From Hymenobacter jejuensis (GTDB lineage Bacteria; Bacteroidota; Bacteroidia; Cytophagales; Hymenobacteraceae), in NCBI RefSeq assembly GCF_006337165.1, contig NZ_CP040896.1:1674001-1738000 (forward strand): a stretch of 64,000 nt of DNA. Direction: 5' to 3'. The notes beneath the pieces are model-generated. The model ran no database searches, had not been told where the DNA came from, and saw nothing but the letters and a program-made list of their open reading frames with translations. Position numbers and translations under genes: made by a program. Of this stretch, positions 36,679 to 45,795 are shown one piece after another (position 1 is the stretch's first letter; every line of letters starts with the position of its first letter).

Positions 36679-38736
36679 TTACCATATTTTTACACGCGAG
36701 CTATCGGCGCGCCAGAGCCTCTCGCCTTGCTTGATATTGAAGGCTTGATAGAACTCCGGCACGTCGGCGAAGGGGCCGTTTACGCGCAGGTTAGCCGGCG
36801 AGTGTACGTCGGTGAGTACGCGCTGGGCGAGTACTTCGTCGCGCTGGTGGTTTTGCCAGCCAAGCGCGTAGCCCAGGAAATAGCGCTGCTCCGGCGTGAG
36901 ACCGCCGATTTTCTCGCCTTTCTTGTACTCGTCGGTTTTCTTGAAGGCGTCGAGAGCAATGACGATGCCGCCCAAGTCAGCAATGTTTTCGCCTGCGGTA
37001 GCTTTGCCATTAATATGCAGACTATCAAGTACTTGATAGCCGTTAAACTGCCGCACAATGCCGTTGACACGCTGCTGAAACAGCTTGCGATCCTGCTTGG
37101 TCCACCAGTTGCGCAGGTTGCCCTTCTCGTCGAACTGGCTGCCTTCGTCGTCGAAGCCGTGTGTGAGTTCGTGGCCGATGGTGCTGGCACCCGCATACCC
37201 GTAGACGATGGCATCGTCGGCGTCCTCGTCCTTCAAGCCGGGAATGGCGAAAATGGCGGCCGGCAACACAATTTCGTTGTTGCTGGGGTTGTAATAGGCA
37301 TTATACGTCTGGGGCGTCATTTCCCACTCGGTGCGGTCGACGGGCTTGCCCAGCTTGTTGATGTTGTAGTTGTACGACCACTGGCTGGCCCGCATCATGT
37401 TGGCGGCATAGGAGCTACGGTCGATTTTGAGGTTGGAAAAGTCCTTCCACTTATCGGGGTAGCCTACTTTCGGGGTGATTTTGCTGAGCTTCACCAAGGC
37501 CTTTTGCTTGGTCGAGTCGCTCATCCAGTCCAGCTTCTGAATGTGGTCGCGGAACGACGAAACCACGTTGGTAACCAGTTTCTCGTAGCGCTCCTTGGTT
37601 TCGGGCTTAAAGTATTCTTTTACAAACAGTTGGCCCAGCATCTCGCCCATTGCGCCTTCTTCGTCGTCGAGGACGCGCTTCCAGCGGGCGCGCTGCTCTT
37701 TGCGGCCCTGCAGAATGGTGCCGTAGAAATGGAAATGCTCGTTGTCGATGGCACGGCTCAGGTTGCTGGCGTACGCATTGACCAGTTGCCACTGCAAGTA
37801 GGCTTTCCAGTCATCGATGGCCGCGGTTTTCAGCAGCTGGCCCGCCGTTTTGTAGAACTCCGGCTGGCCCACAATCACGGTGTCGGCTTTGGCAAGATTC
37901 ATCTTGCCAAGCCACGTTTTCCAGTCGAGGCCGGGCGTGAGCTTGTCTAAGTCGTTCACAGCCATCTTGTTGTAGTTGGCGTAAGGGTCGCGCAAGGCTT
38001 CAAGCTTTCTCGACGAACCGGCCAGCGTTGTTTCCAGCTTCACTACGCGGGCGCTGCTGGCTTTGGCGGTCACCGAATCCTGTCCCATTAGCTGGAACAT
38101 CTTGGCGACGTGCTTGCCGTATTCCTTGCGGATGTTGGCCGTACGCGTGTCTTTGTTGAAGTAATAGTCGCGGTTGGGCAGTCCCAGGCCGGTTTGCCAG
38201 AGTTGCAGCGCCATTTTATCGCTGTTTTTGGCATCCTGCGCTACAAACGGCCCGATCAGAGCGTTCACGCCCAGCGGTTTGAGGCGGGCAATTTCGTCCT
38301 GCACATCCTGCGAGGTGCGCATGGCAGCAATCCGGTCTAGCTCTGGCTTCAGGGGGCTAATCCCCTGTTTGTCAGCCTTTACCGAATCCATGCCGGTGGC
38401 CCAGAAGTCTCCGATCTTCTGTTGGTTGGTGCCGGCCGCTGCATTAGCCTTGGCCGCCTCTTCGTTGATGGCGCGCAGGCGGGCATATATCTCGTTCTGC
38501 ACCTCTTTGCCAATGCCCCACGAGCTTTCGGAGGCCGGAATGGGGTGCTTTTTGAGCCAGGCGCCGTTGGCGTAGGTGAAAAAGTCGTCGCCGGGGCGCA
38601 CGGTGGTGTCGAGGTTGGCTTGCAGCAAGTCGCCCTGGGCAGCCCCAGATTTGCCGTTCGGCTGGCAACCTGCCAGCGCAGCAGCCCACAAAGCACTCAT
38701 CAACAGCCATTTACTTGCAGCAGAGGTATTGTTCAT
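36679..38736 (-). CDS. M13 family metallopeptidase lipoprotein (PepO/neprilysin-like)
   Basis: 685 residues from ATG at 38736. MNNTSAASKWLLMSALWAAA then LAGC gives a lipoprotein signal. DDFFTYANGAWLKKHPIP is the N-terminal M13 signature. STIGHELTHGFDDEG (about 520) contains the zinc motif HExxH, and TAGENIADLGGIVIA the third zinc ligand Glu and catalytic support. FYQAFNIKQGERLWRADSS near the C-terminus is the usual ending, although the penultimate CxxW of neprilysin is absent. It probably degrades peptides at the envelope. Monocistronic. Confidence 0.94.
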   Translation of the reverse strand: MNNTSAASKWLLMSALWAAALAGCQPNGKSGAAQGDLLQANLDTTVRPGDDFFTYANGAWLKKHPIPASESSWGIGKEVQNEIYARLRAINEEAAKANAAAGTNQQKIGDFWATGMDSVKADKQGISPLKPELDRIAAMRTSQDVQDEIARLKPLGVNALIGPFVAQDAKNSDKMALQLWQTGLGLPNRDYYFNKDTRTANIRKEYGKHVAKMFQLMGQDSVTAKASSARVVKLETTLAGSSRKLEALRDPYANYNKMAVNDLDKLTPGLDWKTWLGKMNLAKADTVIVGQPEFYKTAGQLLKTAAIDDWKAYLQWQLVNAYASNLSRAIDNEHFHFYGTILQGRKEQRARWKRVLDDEEGAMGEMLGQLFVKEYFKPETKERYEKLVTNVVSSFRDHIQKLDWMSDSTKQKALVKLSKITPKVGYPDKWKDFSNLKIDRSSYAANMMRASQWSYNYNINKLGKPVDRTEWEMTPQTYNAYYNPSNNEIVLPAAIFAIPGLKDEDADDAIVYGYAGASTIGHELTHGFDDEGSQFDEKGNLRNWWTKQDRKLFQQRVNGIVRQFNGYQVLDSLHINGKATAGENIADLGGIVIALDAFKKTDEYKKGEKIGGLTPEQRYFLGYALGWQNHQRDEVLAQRVLTDVHSPANLRVNGPFADVPEFYQAFNIKQGERLWRADSSRVKIW

Positions 38737-38881
38737 AAAAGTAGAATGGTGGAAAGAGAAGTCTGCCACGAAAGTAGGTTTTCTGGCCAGATGATAGGAC
38801 TACAGCAGCGCCTCAGGGTTGCATTTCCGTTAGTACCTTCCCGGAGCGCATTGCGCTTTTCGTCTTAAGTACCTGCCTCTT

Positions 38882-39313
38882 ATGTCGCTTCTGCATCTTC
38901 TAGTGCTCAACTTCGCCTTAGCTGCTTACCTCACCGGTGTCATCTGGACCATACAGTTGGTGCATTATCCCAGCTTCGCCGACGTGGCGCAGGACCGATT
39001 TGCAGCTTTTCATCAAAAGCACTCCAACCGTATCAGCTGGGTCGTGATGGCGCCGATGGTGCTGGAATTGGGCTCGGGCGCGTGGCTGGCGTGGCAAGGA
39101 CGCAGCTTGGGCCAAAGTGTTTGGTGGGCGCTGGGGCTGGTTATAATCGTCTGGCTGTCAACATTTTTCATTACAGTGCCTTTCCACAACCGTTTGGGTC
39201 AGGGATACAATTACATCGCCATCGACGGCTTGGTGCGTACCAACTGGATCCGCACTTTGGCGTGGACGGCGCGAGCCGTGCTGTTGGGCTGGTTGCTGTG
39301 GCCGAGGATATAG
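38882..39313 (+). CDS. Four-helix membrane protein
   Basis: 143 residues with hydrophobic segments at about 5-25, 52-70, 80-102 and 120-140. Conserved-looking polar spots in membrane regions (WTIQLVHYPSF, FITVPFHNRL, HQKHSNRISWVVM) could bind a cofactor. I do not recognise the family. Monocistronic; divergent from the M13 gene. Confidence 0.7.
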   Translation: MSLLHLLVLNFALAAYLTGVIWTIQLVHYPSFADVAQDRFAAFHQKHSNRISWVVMAPMVLELGSGAWLAWQGRSLGQSVWWALGLVIIVWLSTFFITVPFHNRLGQGYNYIAIDGLVRTNWIRTLAWTARAVLLGWLLWPRI

Positions 39314-39389
39314 CGCATTCGATACCGCTACAATTTTAGGGTTCTATGACCTGCTTAGCGCCAAATATTGTCTACTTTCCGAAGCTTAA

Positions 39390-41849
39390 ATGCCGTGTAT
39401 GATCAAGTGGATAAAAGCTGTGCTGGCGCTGGCTATCAGCGGTGCGCTTACCTGGGTACTCAACACCAAACAGGGTGATGTTCCGCCGTTTGGGAAGTTT
39501 TTGAGTCCCTTTGAAGGCTTCTGGCAGAACGGAGAGGCGACCGATGCGTTTCCGGCTCAGCAAAACCTGACGCTGCCCGGCTTGCAGGCGCCCGTGCAGG
39601 TGCGCTTCGACGACCGGCGCGTGCCCCACGTTTTTGCCCAAAACGACCACGATCTCTACTTCGCCCAAGGCTACCTCACGGCCCGCGACCGGCTCTGGCA
39701 GATGGATTTCGTTACACACGTGGCGGCCGGGAGGCTGGCCGAAATTGTGGGGCCGAGCCGCCTGGAGACGGACCGCTTTTTCCGGCGCATGGGCATGGTG
39801 TACGGCGCCCAGAAATCGCTCGACATGGTGATGGCTAACCCCGTCACGCACAATGTATTACAATCGTATTCCGATGGCATAAATGCCTATATCAGTTCGC
39901 TTTCCGCGAAGGAGTATCCCTTCGAATACAAGCTCCTGAATTATGCGCCGGAGCGGTGGGAGCCGCTAAAATGCGCGCTGCTGCTTAAGTACATGGCCTT
40001 CGACTTGAGCGGACGCTCCGACGATTTGCGCATGTCCAACGCCCTGAATAAGTACGGGCCAGCCGTGGTGAAAGACTTATTTCCGGATTACCCGCAGCGC
40101 GAGGACCCGATTGTACCCGTTGGTACTCCTTTGGATTTCAAGCCGTTACCGGCACCCCCTACGCCGCCCTCATTTCAGGCGGCGATGTCGGAGAAGGTGC
40201 CGGCCCGCGAGCCCGATCCGGAACTGGGCTCTAACAATTTCGCGGTGAGCGGGGAAAAATCGGCGTCGGGCTTTCCGATTTTGGCTAATGACCCGCACTT
40301 GCAGCTGAACTTGCCCAGCATCTGGTACCAGATTCAGCTGACGGCGCCGGGCGTGAACGTGTACGGCGTGACCATTCCGGGCGCGCCGACGGTGATTATT
40401 GGCTTCAACCAGCAAGTGGCCTGGGGCGTAACCAACGTGGCCGCCGACGTGATGGACTGGTACCAGATCAAATTCCGCGACCACACGCGCCGCGAATACT
40501 GGCACGACGGCCGCTGGAAACCGATTCGCCGCGTGGTGGAGCGCATTAAAGTGCGCGGCCAACCCGATCGGCTCGACACGGTGCTCTACACGCACCACGG
40601 CCCCATCGTGTACGACCGCGACGAAAAGCCCTTCCTCAGCGAAACGCCTATTCGGCACGCCATGCGCTGGACGGCCCACGACGCGGCCAATGAAGTGCTG
40701 GCGTTTTACCTGCTCAACCGCGCGAGTAATTATCAGGATTACACGGCCGCCTTAGCCAACTATGGTTCGCCGGCGCAAAACTTCATTTTCGCGGATAACC
40801 AGAAGGATATCACGATTTGGCCCAACGGCAAGTTTCCGCTAAAGTGGCGCGATCAGGGCAAGTTTATCCTCGACGGCACCGACCCCGCTTATGATTGGCA
40901 AGGCTGGATTCCGCAGGTACAAAACCCGCACGTGAAGAACCCGGCGCGCGGTTTTGTGAGCTCCGCCAACCAGTCTTCCACAGGTCCCGACTACCCGTAT
41001 TATCTCAACTGGACGTTCGGCAGCTACGAGCGCGGCCACCGCATCAACGAGCGACTGGCGCGCATGACCCGCGCCACGCCCGACAGCCTGCGCGTGCTGC
41101 AAAACGACAACCTCAACCTCAACGCCCAACTCATGCTCCCGCGAATGCTGGCCCTGCTGGATTCGCAGCCGCAAAACGTGGCCAAGCGCGGCGCGCGGCA
41201 GCAGGTCCGCACCGAAATGCACCGCTGGAAGTATTTCTACGAGGCTAACGCCATCGGGCCGAGCATCTTTGAGCTGTGGTACAGCAACTTAGTAAGGCGT
41301 ATCTGGGAAGACGACTTCAGCAAAAAAGGCACTGGTATAGAACTGCGCTGGCCCGGCCGCGACCGCACCAACACGCTCATTTTGCAAGAGCCTGATTCTA
41401 AATGGATTGACGACCGCCGCACGCCGGCCAAAGAAACGCTGCCCGATCTGGTGCGGCTGTCGTTTGAGTTTGCTGCCGATTCGTTGCAGCGCAAGTTTGG
41501 CGAGTTTGGGCCGAAGTGGCGCTGGGCCAACCAAAAGAGCACCGACATTCTGCACCTGGCGCAGCTTCCCGGCTTCGGCCGCATGGACCTCGACGTGGGC
41601 GGCGGCGCGGGCATCGTGAATGCGACTTCCGAGCGCAATGGCCCGTCGTGGCGCATGGTGGTGGCTCTTGGGCCGCAGGTGCAGGCCTACGGCGTGTACC
41701 CCGGCGGGCAAAGCGGCAATCCGGGTTCGCCGTTCTACGACAACATGATCGAAACGTGGCGCGTGGGGCAGCTCTATCCGCTGGTGTTTCTGCACAATGC
41801 CACCGAACAGAATAAGCGCGTGCAGGCTACGTGGACGCTGAACAAGTAG
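39390..41849 (+). CDS. Penicillin acylase family Ntn-hydrolase
   Basis: 819 residues; ATG at 39390, alternative ATG at 39399. N-terminal membrane/signal segment (AVLALAISGALTWVL). VRFDDRRVPHVFAQNDHDLY and YFAQGYLTARDRLWQMDF belong to the alpha chain. LGSNNFAVSGEKSASGFPIL (about 279-298) contains the Ser that becomes the N-terminal nucleophile after autocleavage, preceded by Gly. NDPHLQLNLPSIWYQIQL and QVAWGVTNVAADVMDWYQIK follow. It is expected to cleave amide bonds, for example acyl-homoserine lactones or other N-acyl compounds; no substrate can be told. A small membrane protein gene follows 48 bp later. Confidence 0.92.
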   Translation: MPCMIKWIKAVLALAISGALTWVLNTKQGDVPPFGKFLSPFEGFWQNGEATDAFPAQQNLTLPGLQAPVQVRFDDRRVPHVFAQNDHDLYFAQGYLTARDRLWQMDFVTHVAAGRLAEIVGPSRLETDRFFRRMGMVYGAQKSLDMVMANPVTHNVLQSYSDGINAYISSLSAKEYPFEYKLLNYAPERWEPLKCALLLKYMAFDLSGRSDDLRMSNALNKYGPAVVKDLFPDYPQREDPIVPVGTPLDFKPLPAPPTPPSFQAAMSEKVPAREPDPELGSNNFAVSGEKSASGFPILANDPHLQLNLPSIWYQIQLTAPGVNVYGVTIPGAPTVIIGFNQQVAWGVTNVAADVMDWYQIKFRDHTRREYWHDGRWKPIRRVVERIKVRGQPDRLDTVLYTHHGPIVYDRDEKPFLSETPIRHAMRWTAHDAANEVLAFYLLNRASNYQDYTAALANYGSPAQNFIFADNQKDITIWPNGKFPLKWRDQGKFILDGTDPAYDWQGWIPQVQNPHVKNPARGFVSSANQSSTGPDYPYYLNWTFGSYERGHRINERLARMTRATPDSLRVLQNDNLNLNAQLMLPRMLALLDSQPQNVAKRGARQQVRTEMHRWKYFYEANAIGPSIFELWYSNLVRRIWEDDFSKKGTGIELRWPGRDRTNTLILQEPDSKWIDDRRTPAKETLPDLVRLSFEFAADSLQRKFGEFGPKWRWANQKSTDILHLAQLPGFGRMDLDVGGGAGIVNATSERNGPSWRMVVALGPQVQAYGVYPGGQSGNPGSPFYDNMIETWRVGQLYPLVFLHNATEQNKRVQATWTLNK

Positions 41850-41897
41850 CAGCGGCTTATTCACAAGTATCTGTTTATCAAATAGTTATATACCCGT

Positions 41898-42278
41898 ATG
41901 AATCGAGGGATCTGGCCGCTTTTTCTGGTTATTCTGGTGGCAGGCGCTGTTGCTCAGGTGTTTCTGCCGTGGTGGAGCGTGGCGGTGGTTGCATTCGCGG
42001 CTGCGCTGTGGCTGGGCACGCACGGCGGCTGGGCTTTCTTGGCGGGCTTTGAGGGGGTGGGCTTCGTTTGGTTTGCCTTGGCCGCGTGGCTCAACGTTCA
42101 GAACCAAGGCCTGCTGAGCCACCGCGTAGCGCAATTGTTGCCCTTGGGCGGCAACGGCTGGGCGCTGGTGGTGGTCACCGCGATTTTGGGCGGCTTGGTG
42201 GGAGGGTTAGCGGCGCTGGCTGGCTGCTGGGTTCGGCAGGCGGTTTCACCAAAGCCAGTCGCGCAGCCTGTATCTTAA
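41898..42278 (+). CDS. Small hydrophobic membrane protein
   Basis: 126 residues, about four membrane helices (7-25, 28-50, 52-68, 90-115), glycine- and alanine-rich. Family not recognised. Located 48 bp downstream of the penicillin acylase gene with an AT-rich imperfect palindrome in the gap, so cotranscription is possible. Confidence 0.6.
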   Translation: MNRGIWPLFLVILVAGAVAQVFLPWWSVAVVAFAAALWLGTHGGWAFLAGFEGVGFVWFALAAWLNVQNQGLLSHRVAQLLPLGGNGWALVVVTAILGGLVGGLAALAGCWVRQAVSPKPVAQPVS

Positions 42279-42320
42279 TTGCTTCGCAGCATCAAATAAT
42301 ATTTGGCATAATAACATGAT

Positions 42321-42378
42321 AATCACCTAATTAAAAAGGCCAGCTTCGTACGAAGCTGGCCTTTTTAATTAGGTGATT
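42321..42378. terminator. Perfect 58-bp palindrome between convergent genes
   Basis: Two exact 29-bp arms (42321-42349 and 42350-42378) with no loop bases between them, containing AAAAAGGCCAGC and GCTGGCCTTTTT. It works as a terminator in both directions, though its outer AATCACCTAATT part goes beyond what termination needs. Confidence 0.9.
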
Positions 42379-42382
42379 GCCT

Positions 42383-43669
42383 TTAGTAGTACTGCGAGAT
42401 GAACCCGAGGGCTTGTAGCGTATAGCTGACTACCGAGGTAAAGTGATTCCCGCCGGGCACCGGGTGCAACTCTACCTGTTTGGCGCCGCGCGCCTGCATG
42501 GCTTTGTAGGCGTCTTCGGAGTTGAAATACGGCACGTAGTCGTCGGCGGTGCCATGAAAGAGCGCAAGCGGGGCTTTTGGCTGCCAGTCGTAAATGTCGT
42601 TGTCGTGGAAGGCAGCGGCCATTTGCGGATCCGTGTTAGTCAGAATGCTGGTCCGGAAAGAGGCCGTAAAAAGCTGCTTGGGCTGGTCTGGCACCGAGCC
42701 GAACGAGTTTTTTTCCAGTTGCGCGGCCCAAGGCGGATTGAAATAATACGCAAATGGCCGGTTGATGCCGTACACGCGATTGTAGGTATCGAGTACCCAC
42801 ACGTAGGTACTGAGGAAATTCAGGGGCTTGTCGGAGCTCAGAATATAGTTGGCAAAGGCCGACTTGTGGTAGGCCCCGGCGCCCGGCGCACTAGCCGTAA
42901 CGGTGAGCTCGTTGGCGTATTTTTCCTCGATGAGCTTGTGCAGCGCCATCGTGGCAAAACCGCCTTCGGAGTAACCGAGCAGGAAGTTTTTGTCGTTGAG
43001 CAGAATGTTTTCGCGCCGGCAGAATTCGCGGGCGGCGCGCATCATGTCCAGCGACGCCGAGGCCAACGATGCCGCGTGCTCGTAGGGGTGCGGCAACGCC
43101 TTGGAAGCGCCGTAGCCAATGTAATCGGGTGCCGACACGATGTAGCCCGTGGAAGCCAGCACCGAAACCGCCGAGTACACCTCGCTATTGGTACTGTAGT
43201 GCGACGGCGCCCGGTCTTCGTCGGAAGGCCGAATCGTGCCGTGCTGGTAGCTCAGGAGGGGCAAGGGCTGCGGCACGGTGGGTACCAGCAACGCCCCCGA
43301 AGCCGTGACGGGCTTGCCGTCGGTGTTAGGCGTGGTGTAGGTTAGGCGATATACCCGGATGGGATATTTGGCCAGTGCGCCGGCAACCGGAGCTTCGGCA
43401 ACACGACTGGCCAAGTCAGTCGCGCTGTATTCGCCTATCAGTGAGCTATTTACTAAAAGACTACTGGGTGTGGGCGCCGGAGGCGCCGGGGTAGGAGCGC
43501 TCGGCGTAGGGGTTGCGGGCGACGATACTTCCGAAGCATCTTTGGTGCAGCTCATGCTCGGCGCCGTGAGCAATACGGTGCTGAGCAGCAACGTCAGGCG
43601 CGCCAGCCGGGAGCTGATTTTATGCAGGATCACGATATGTTCGACAGGAATGATGGGCTTGCATAACAC
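42383..43669 (-). CDS. Secreted alpha/beta hydrolase (lipase-like) lipoprotein
   Basis: 428 residues from the ATG at 43669; a GTG at 43633 (VILHKISSRLARLTLL) would give a shorter signal. TVLLTAPSMSC suggests a lipobox-like Cys, followed by a Ser/Pro/Thr-rich linker (PTPSAPTPAPPAPTPSS). The hydrolase core has LLSYQHGTIRPSDED (oxyanion HG), LLGYSEGGFATMAL (GxSxG nucleophile), APLALFHGTADDYVP (acid) and HPVPGGNHFTSV (His). Similar to the secretory lipase/tannase-like hydrolases of Bacteroidota. Ester substrate unknown. Monocistronic. Confidence 0.85.
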   Translation of the reverse strand: MLCKPIIPVEHIVILHKISSRLARLTLLLSTVLLTAPSMSCTKDASEVSSPATPTPSAPTPAPPAPTPSSLLVNSSLIGEYSATDLASRVAEAPVAGALAKYPIRVYRLTYTTPNTDGKPVTASGALLVPTVPQPLPLLSYQHGTIRPSDEDRAPSHYSTNSEVYSAVSVLASTGYIVSAPDYIGYGASKALPHPYEHAASLASASLDMMRAAREFCRRENILLNDKNFLLGYSEGGFATMALHKLIEEKYANELTVTASAPGAGAYHKSAFANYILSSDKPLNFLSTYVWVLDTYNRVYGINRPFAYYFNPPWAAQLEKNSFGSVPDQPKQLFTASFRTSILTNTDPQMAAAFHDNDIYDWQPKAPLALFHGTADDYVPYFNSEDAYKAMQARGAKQVELHPVPGGNHFTSVVSYTLQALGFISQYY

Positions 43670-43770
43670 TTGCTAGGCCAAAAAATTTCGTTTTGAGCCG
43701 CGAAAAACGCGCGTGTCAGCTTCTTTCACCTCCCAGAAGCCGAAAGTTTATTTTCGCTTCACCTATCTAT

Positions 43771-43800
43771 TTAGTTGCATAACTAAATTATTAGTTATAA
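43771..43800. promoter_or_regulatory. Operator-like dyads upstream of the first BlaI gene
   Basis: TTAGTT (43771), AACTAA (43781) and TTAGTT (43791) are spaced exactly ten bases apart, making overlapping dyads TTAGTT-N4-AACTAA and AACTAA-N4-TTAGTT. They end 25 bp before the start codon, a fitting place for autoregulation by the encoded BlaI-type repressor. Confidence 0.6.
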
Positions 43801-43824
43801 GTTTAGTGTATCATACTCAGACAC

Positions 43825-44226
43825 ATGGAATCTTTCCCTGAACTCACCAAAGCCGAAGAGCAGGTTATGCAGGTGCTCTGGCAGCGCGGCCCTTCGTTTG
43901 TGAAGGACGTGCTGGCCGACATGCCCGAACCCAAGCCCGCCTACAACACCGTCTCAACCATCATTCGCATTCTGGAGCAGAAGAAGTTCGTCGACCACGA
44001 AGCGTTTGGGCGCACGCACCGCTATTTCCCGCTGGTAGCGCAGGACGCGTACCGTCGCTTCTCGCTGCGCAAGCTGCTGGGCGGCTACTTCGGCAACTCC
44101 TTTAGCCGCTTGGTTTCCTTTTTTGCCAAAGAGGAGGACCTGGATGCCCAACAACTCGAAGAACTTCTGAAGCATGCCCAACAACAGCTAAACGAAGACG
44201 CCGATGACAACGCTCCTGCTACTTAA
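43825..44226 (+). CDS. BlaI/MecI/CopY family repressor, module 1
   Basis: 133 residues. Winged helix: LTKAEEQVMQVLWQRGPSFV then DVLADMPEPKPAYNTVSTII with RILEQKKFVDHEAFGRTHRY, the family signature, followed by a helical dimerisation domain ending near QQLEELLKHAQQQLNE. It represses its own operon until cleaved or released by the partner membrane protease. The M56 gene starts 23 bp before this stop (overlap), so the two are coupled. Confidence 0.93.
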   Translation: MESFPELTKAEEQVMQVLWQRGPSFVKDVLADMPEPKPAYNTVSTIIRILEQKKFVDHEAFGRTHRYFPLVAQDAYRRFSLRKLLGGYFGNSFSRLVSFFAKEEDLDAQQLEELLKHAQQQLNEDADDNAPAT

Positions 44227-45553
44227 CTGGATGCTGCTGAGCACCTTGTGCCTGGGCGCTGGCTGGCTACTCTACCGCTTCGCGCTGCGCTCGGAGCGTA
44301 GCTTTGGCTATAACCGCTGGTACTTGCTGCTTGCACCCGCGCTGGCTGCGGCCTTGCCGTGGCTGCCGTTGCCAGCCGTGTGGGGCACGGCCTTACGCGG
44401 TGTGGCACTGCCCCCGATGACGGTATTACTGCCCGTCGTGCGGGTAGGAACCGCTGCAACACCCGAAACGAGCTTCTATGTAAGTAATTGGTTATTAATT
44501 ATGTACACAACCATTGCTGCTTTGATGATGATCCGTTTGGGAGTGCGGTTGTGGCATCTGCACCGCCTGGCGCGCGGGCTTCCAGGGGAACGCCAGGCGG
44601 GCTACACGATGGTGCGCACGGGAGGCAAGTTGCCCATCAGTTCGTTTGGGCGCACTGTTTATTGGGACGAGACCGCGCCCCTTACCACTGCCGAAGCCGA
44701 ACAGGTGCTGCGCCACGAACTGGCCCACGTGCAGCAAGGTCATACCTACGACCGGCTGGTGCTGGATGTGCTACGGGCGGTGCTGTGGTTCAACCCGTTT
44801 GTGCACCTCTTTCCGCGGGCGCTGGCTCTCACGCACGAATACCTCGCCGATGAGGCCGTGTTACACGAAACGCCCACTGCTTCCCCCGCCCAATACGCGA
44901 CGCTCTTGGCCCAGCAGGCCAGCCAGCGCCTGGGACTTTCGCTCACGGCTGCTCATTCCTTCACCCAATCCCACACGCTTAACCGTATCGCTATGCTCTA
45001 CAAAAATCCTCCTGCCCGCCGCTGGAAGCAGTGGCTGGTCTTGCCGGTCAGTGGGTTGTTGCTCTTTGCCGTGGCCTGCCAGAAAGAAGCGATCCCGACA
45101 CTTACCGCAGCCGCTTCGGCGAGCCAAGCAAACCTGCCGCCTCCGCCCCCTCCGCCGCCACTTGCCCCACCGCCTCCCCCGCCCCCGCCGTCCTATGCGG
45201 TCGGGCGCAAAATCTACACGTCCGTTGAGAAGATGCCTGAATACCAGGGCGGCTACGCACAGCTTTTGCAGGATATCGGCAGCGCCGTGCAGTACCCCGC
45301 CATAGCGCAAGAAGCCAAGTTGGAGGGCAAAGTGTTCATTCGGTTTGTGGTTGGCACCGACGGCCAAGTGCACGATGTAGAGATCCAAAAAGGCGTTGTG
45401 GCCCCGGCCGGTCAGGAAGCCGCCGCCGAGGCGCTTAACAACGAGGCGCTACGCGTGATCGAGAACTTGCCGGGCACTTGGAAACCAGGCATTCAGAGGG
45501 GCAAAAAGGTAGACGTGAGCTTCACAGTGCCCATTAGCTACGCCAGCAAGTAA
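44204..45553 (+). CDS. M56 family (BlaR1-like) metallopeptidase with TonB C-terminal domain
   Basis: 449 residues, overlapping the upstream repressor gene by 23 bp. Three to four N-terminal helices (1-25, 40-60, 85-110) precede the M56 zinc site VLRHELAHVQQGHTYDRL (HELAH, about 171) with the ALTHEYLADEAVLHE Glu ligand. A further helix (QWLVLPVSGLLLFAVACQ) leads to a Pro-rich linker and a C-terminal TonB_C domain (MPEYQGG, YPAIAQEAKLEGKVFIRFVV, IENLPGTWKPGIQRGKKVDV). In BlaR1-type systems the M56 domain cleaves the cognate repressor after a signal. The TonB-type domain in place of a penicillin-binding sensor suggests sensing linked to the envelope or to TonB-like interaction. Confidence 0.92.
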   Translation: MTTLLLLNWMLLSTLCLGAGWLLYRFALRSERSFGYNRWYLLLAPALAAALPWLPLPAVWGTALRGVALPPMTVLLPVVRVGTAATPETSFYVSNWLLIMYTTIAALMMIRLGVRLWHLHRLARGLPGERQAGYTMVRTGGKLPISSFGRTVYWDETAPLTTAEAEQVLRHELAHVQQGHTYDRLVLDVLRAVLWFNPFVHLFPRALALTHEYLADEAVLHETPTASPAQYATLLAQQASQRLGLSLTAAHSFTQSHTLNRIAMLYKNPPARRWKQWLVLPVSGLLLFAVACQKEAIPTLTAAASASQANLPPPPPPPPLAPPPPPPPPSYAVGRKIYTSVEKMPEYQGGYAQLLQDIGSAVQYPAIAQEAKLEGKVFIRFVVGTDGQVHDVEIQKGVVAPAGQEAAAEALNNEALRVIENLPGTWKPGIQRGKKVDVSFTVPISYASK

Positions 45554-45592
45554 CCTGATACTAGCTTGGCTAGAATGCGAAGTTCACTTTTG

Positions 45593-45630
45593 AAAAAGAG
45601 GTTGCCAACAGGCGTTGGCAACCTCTTTTT
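45593..45630. terminator. Terminator after BlaI/M56 module 1
   Basis: 17-bp perfect stem (45593-45609 with 45614-45630), four-base loop, strong T-run in the plus direction. Confidence 0.93.
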
Positions 45631-45795
45631 CTGTTTTTTATAAATTTTACTATTTACACAACTACTTGACAATAAGACATTTACCAATATAGTCTGTTCC
45701 TGTTTTTTCAATTCCGCGAAGTCTATCTGCACTACAGATTCCTGCAAAAAGGCGTAACTTGCTTCCCAATTTGGCTTCCAACTTCTTTTCAATCA

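Noticed and set aside
36727..37950. 407-codon plus-strand frame
   Set aside because: Antisense shadow of the M13 peptidase gene.
45538..45792. 84-codon minus-strand frame in the gap before the 45796 gene
   Set aside because: It spans the terminator of the M56 module and has no recognisable motif.
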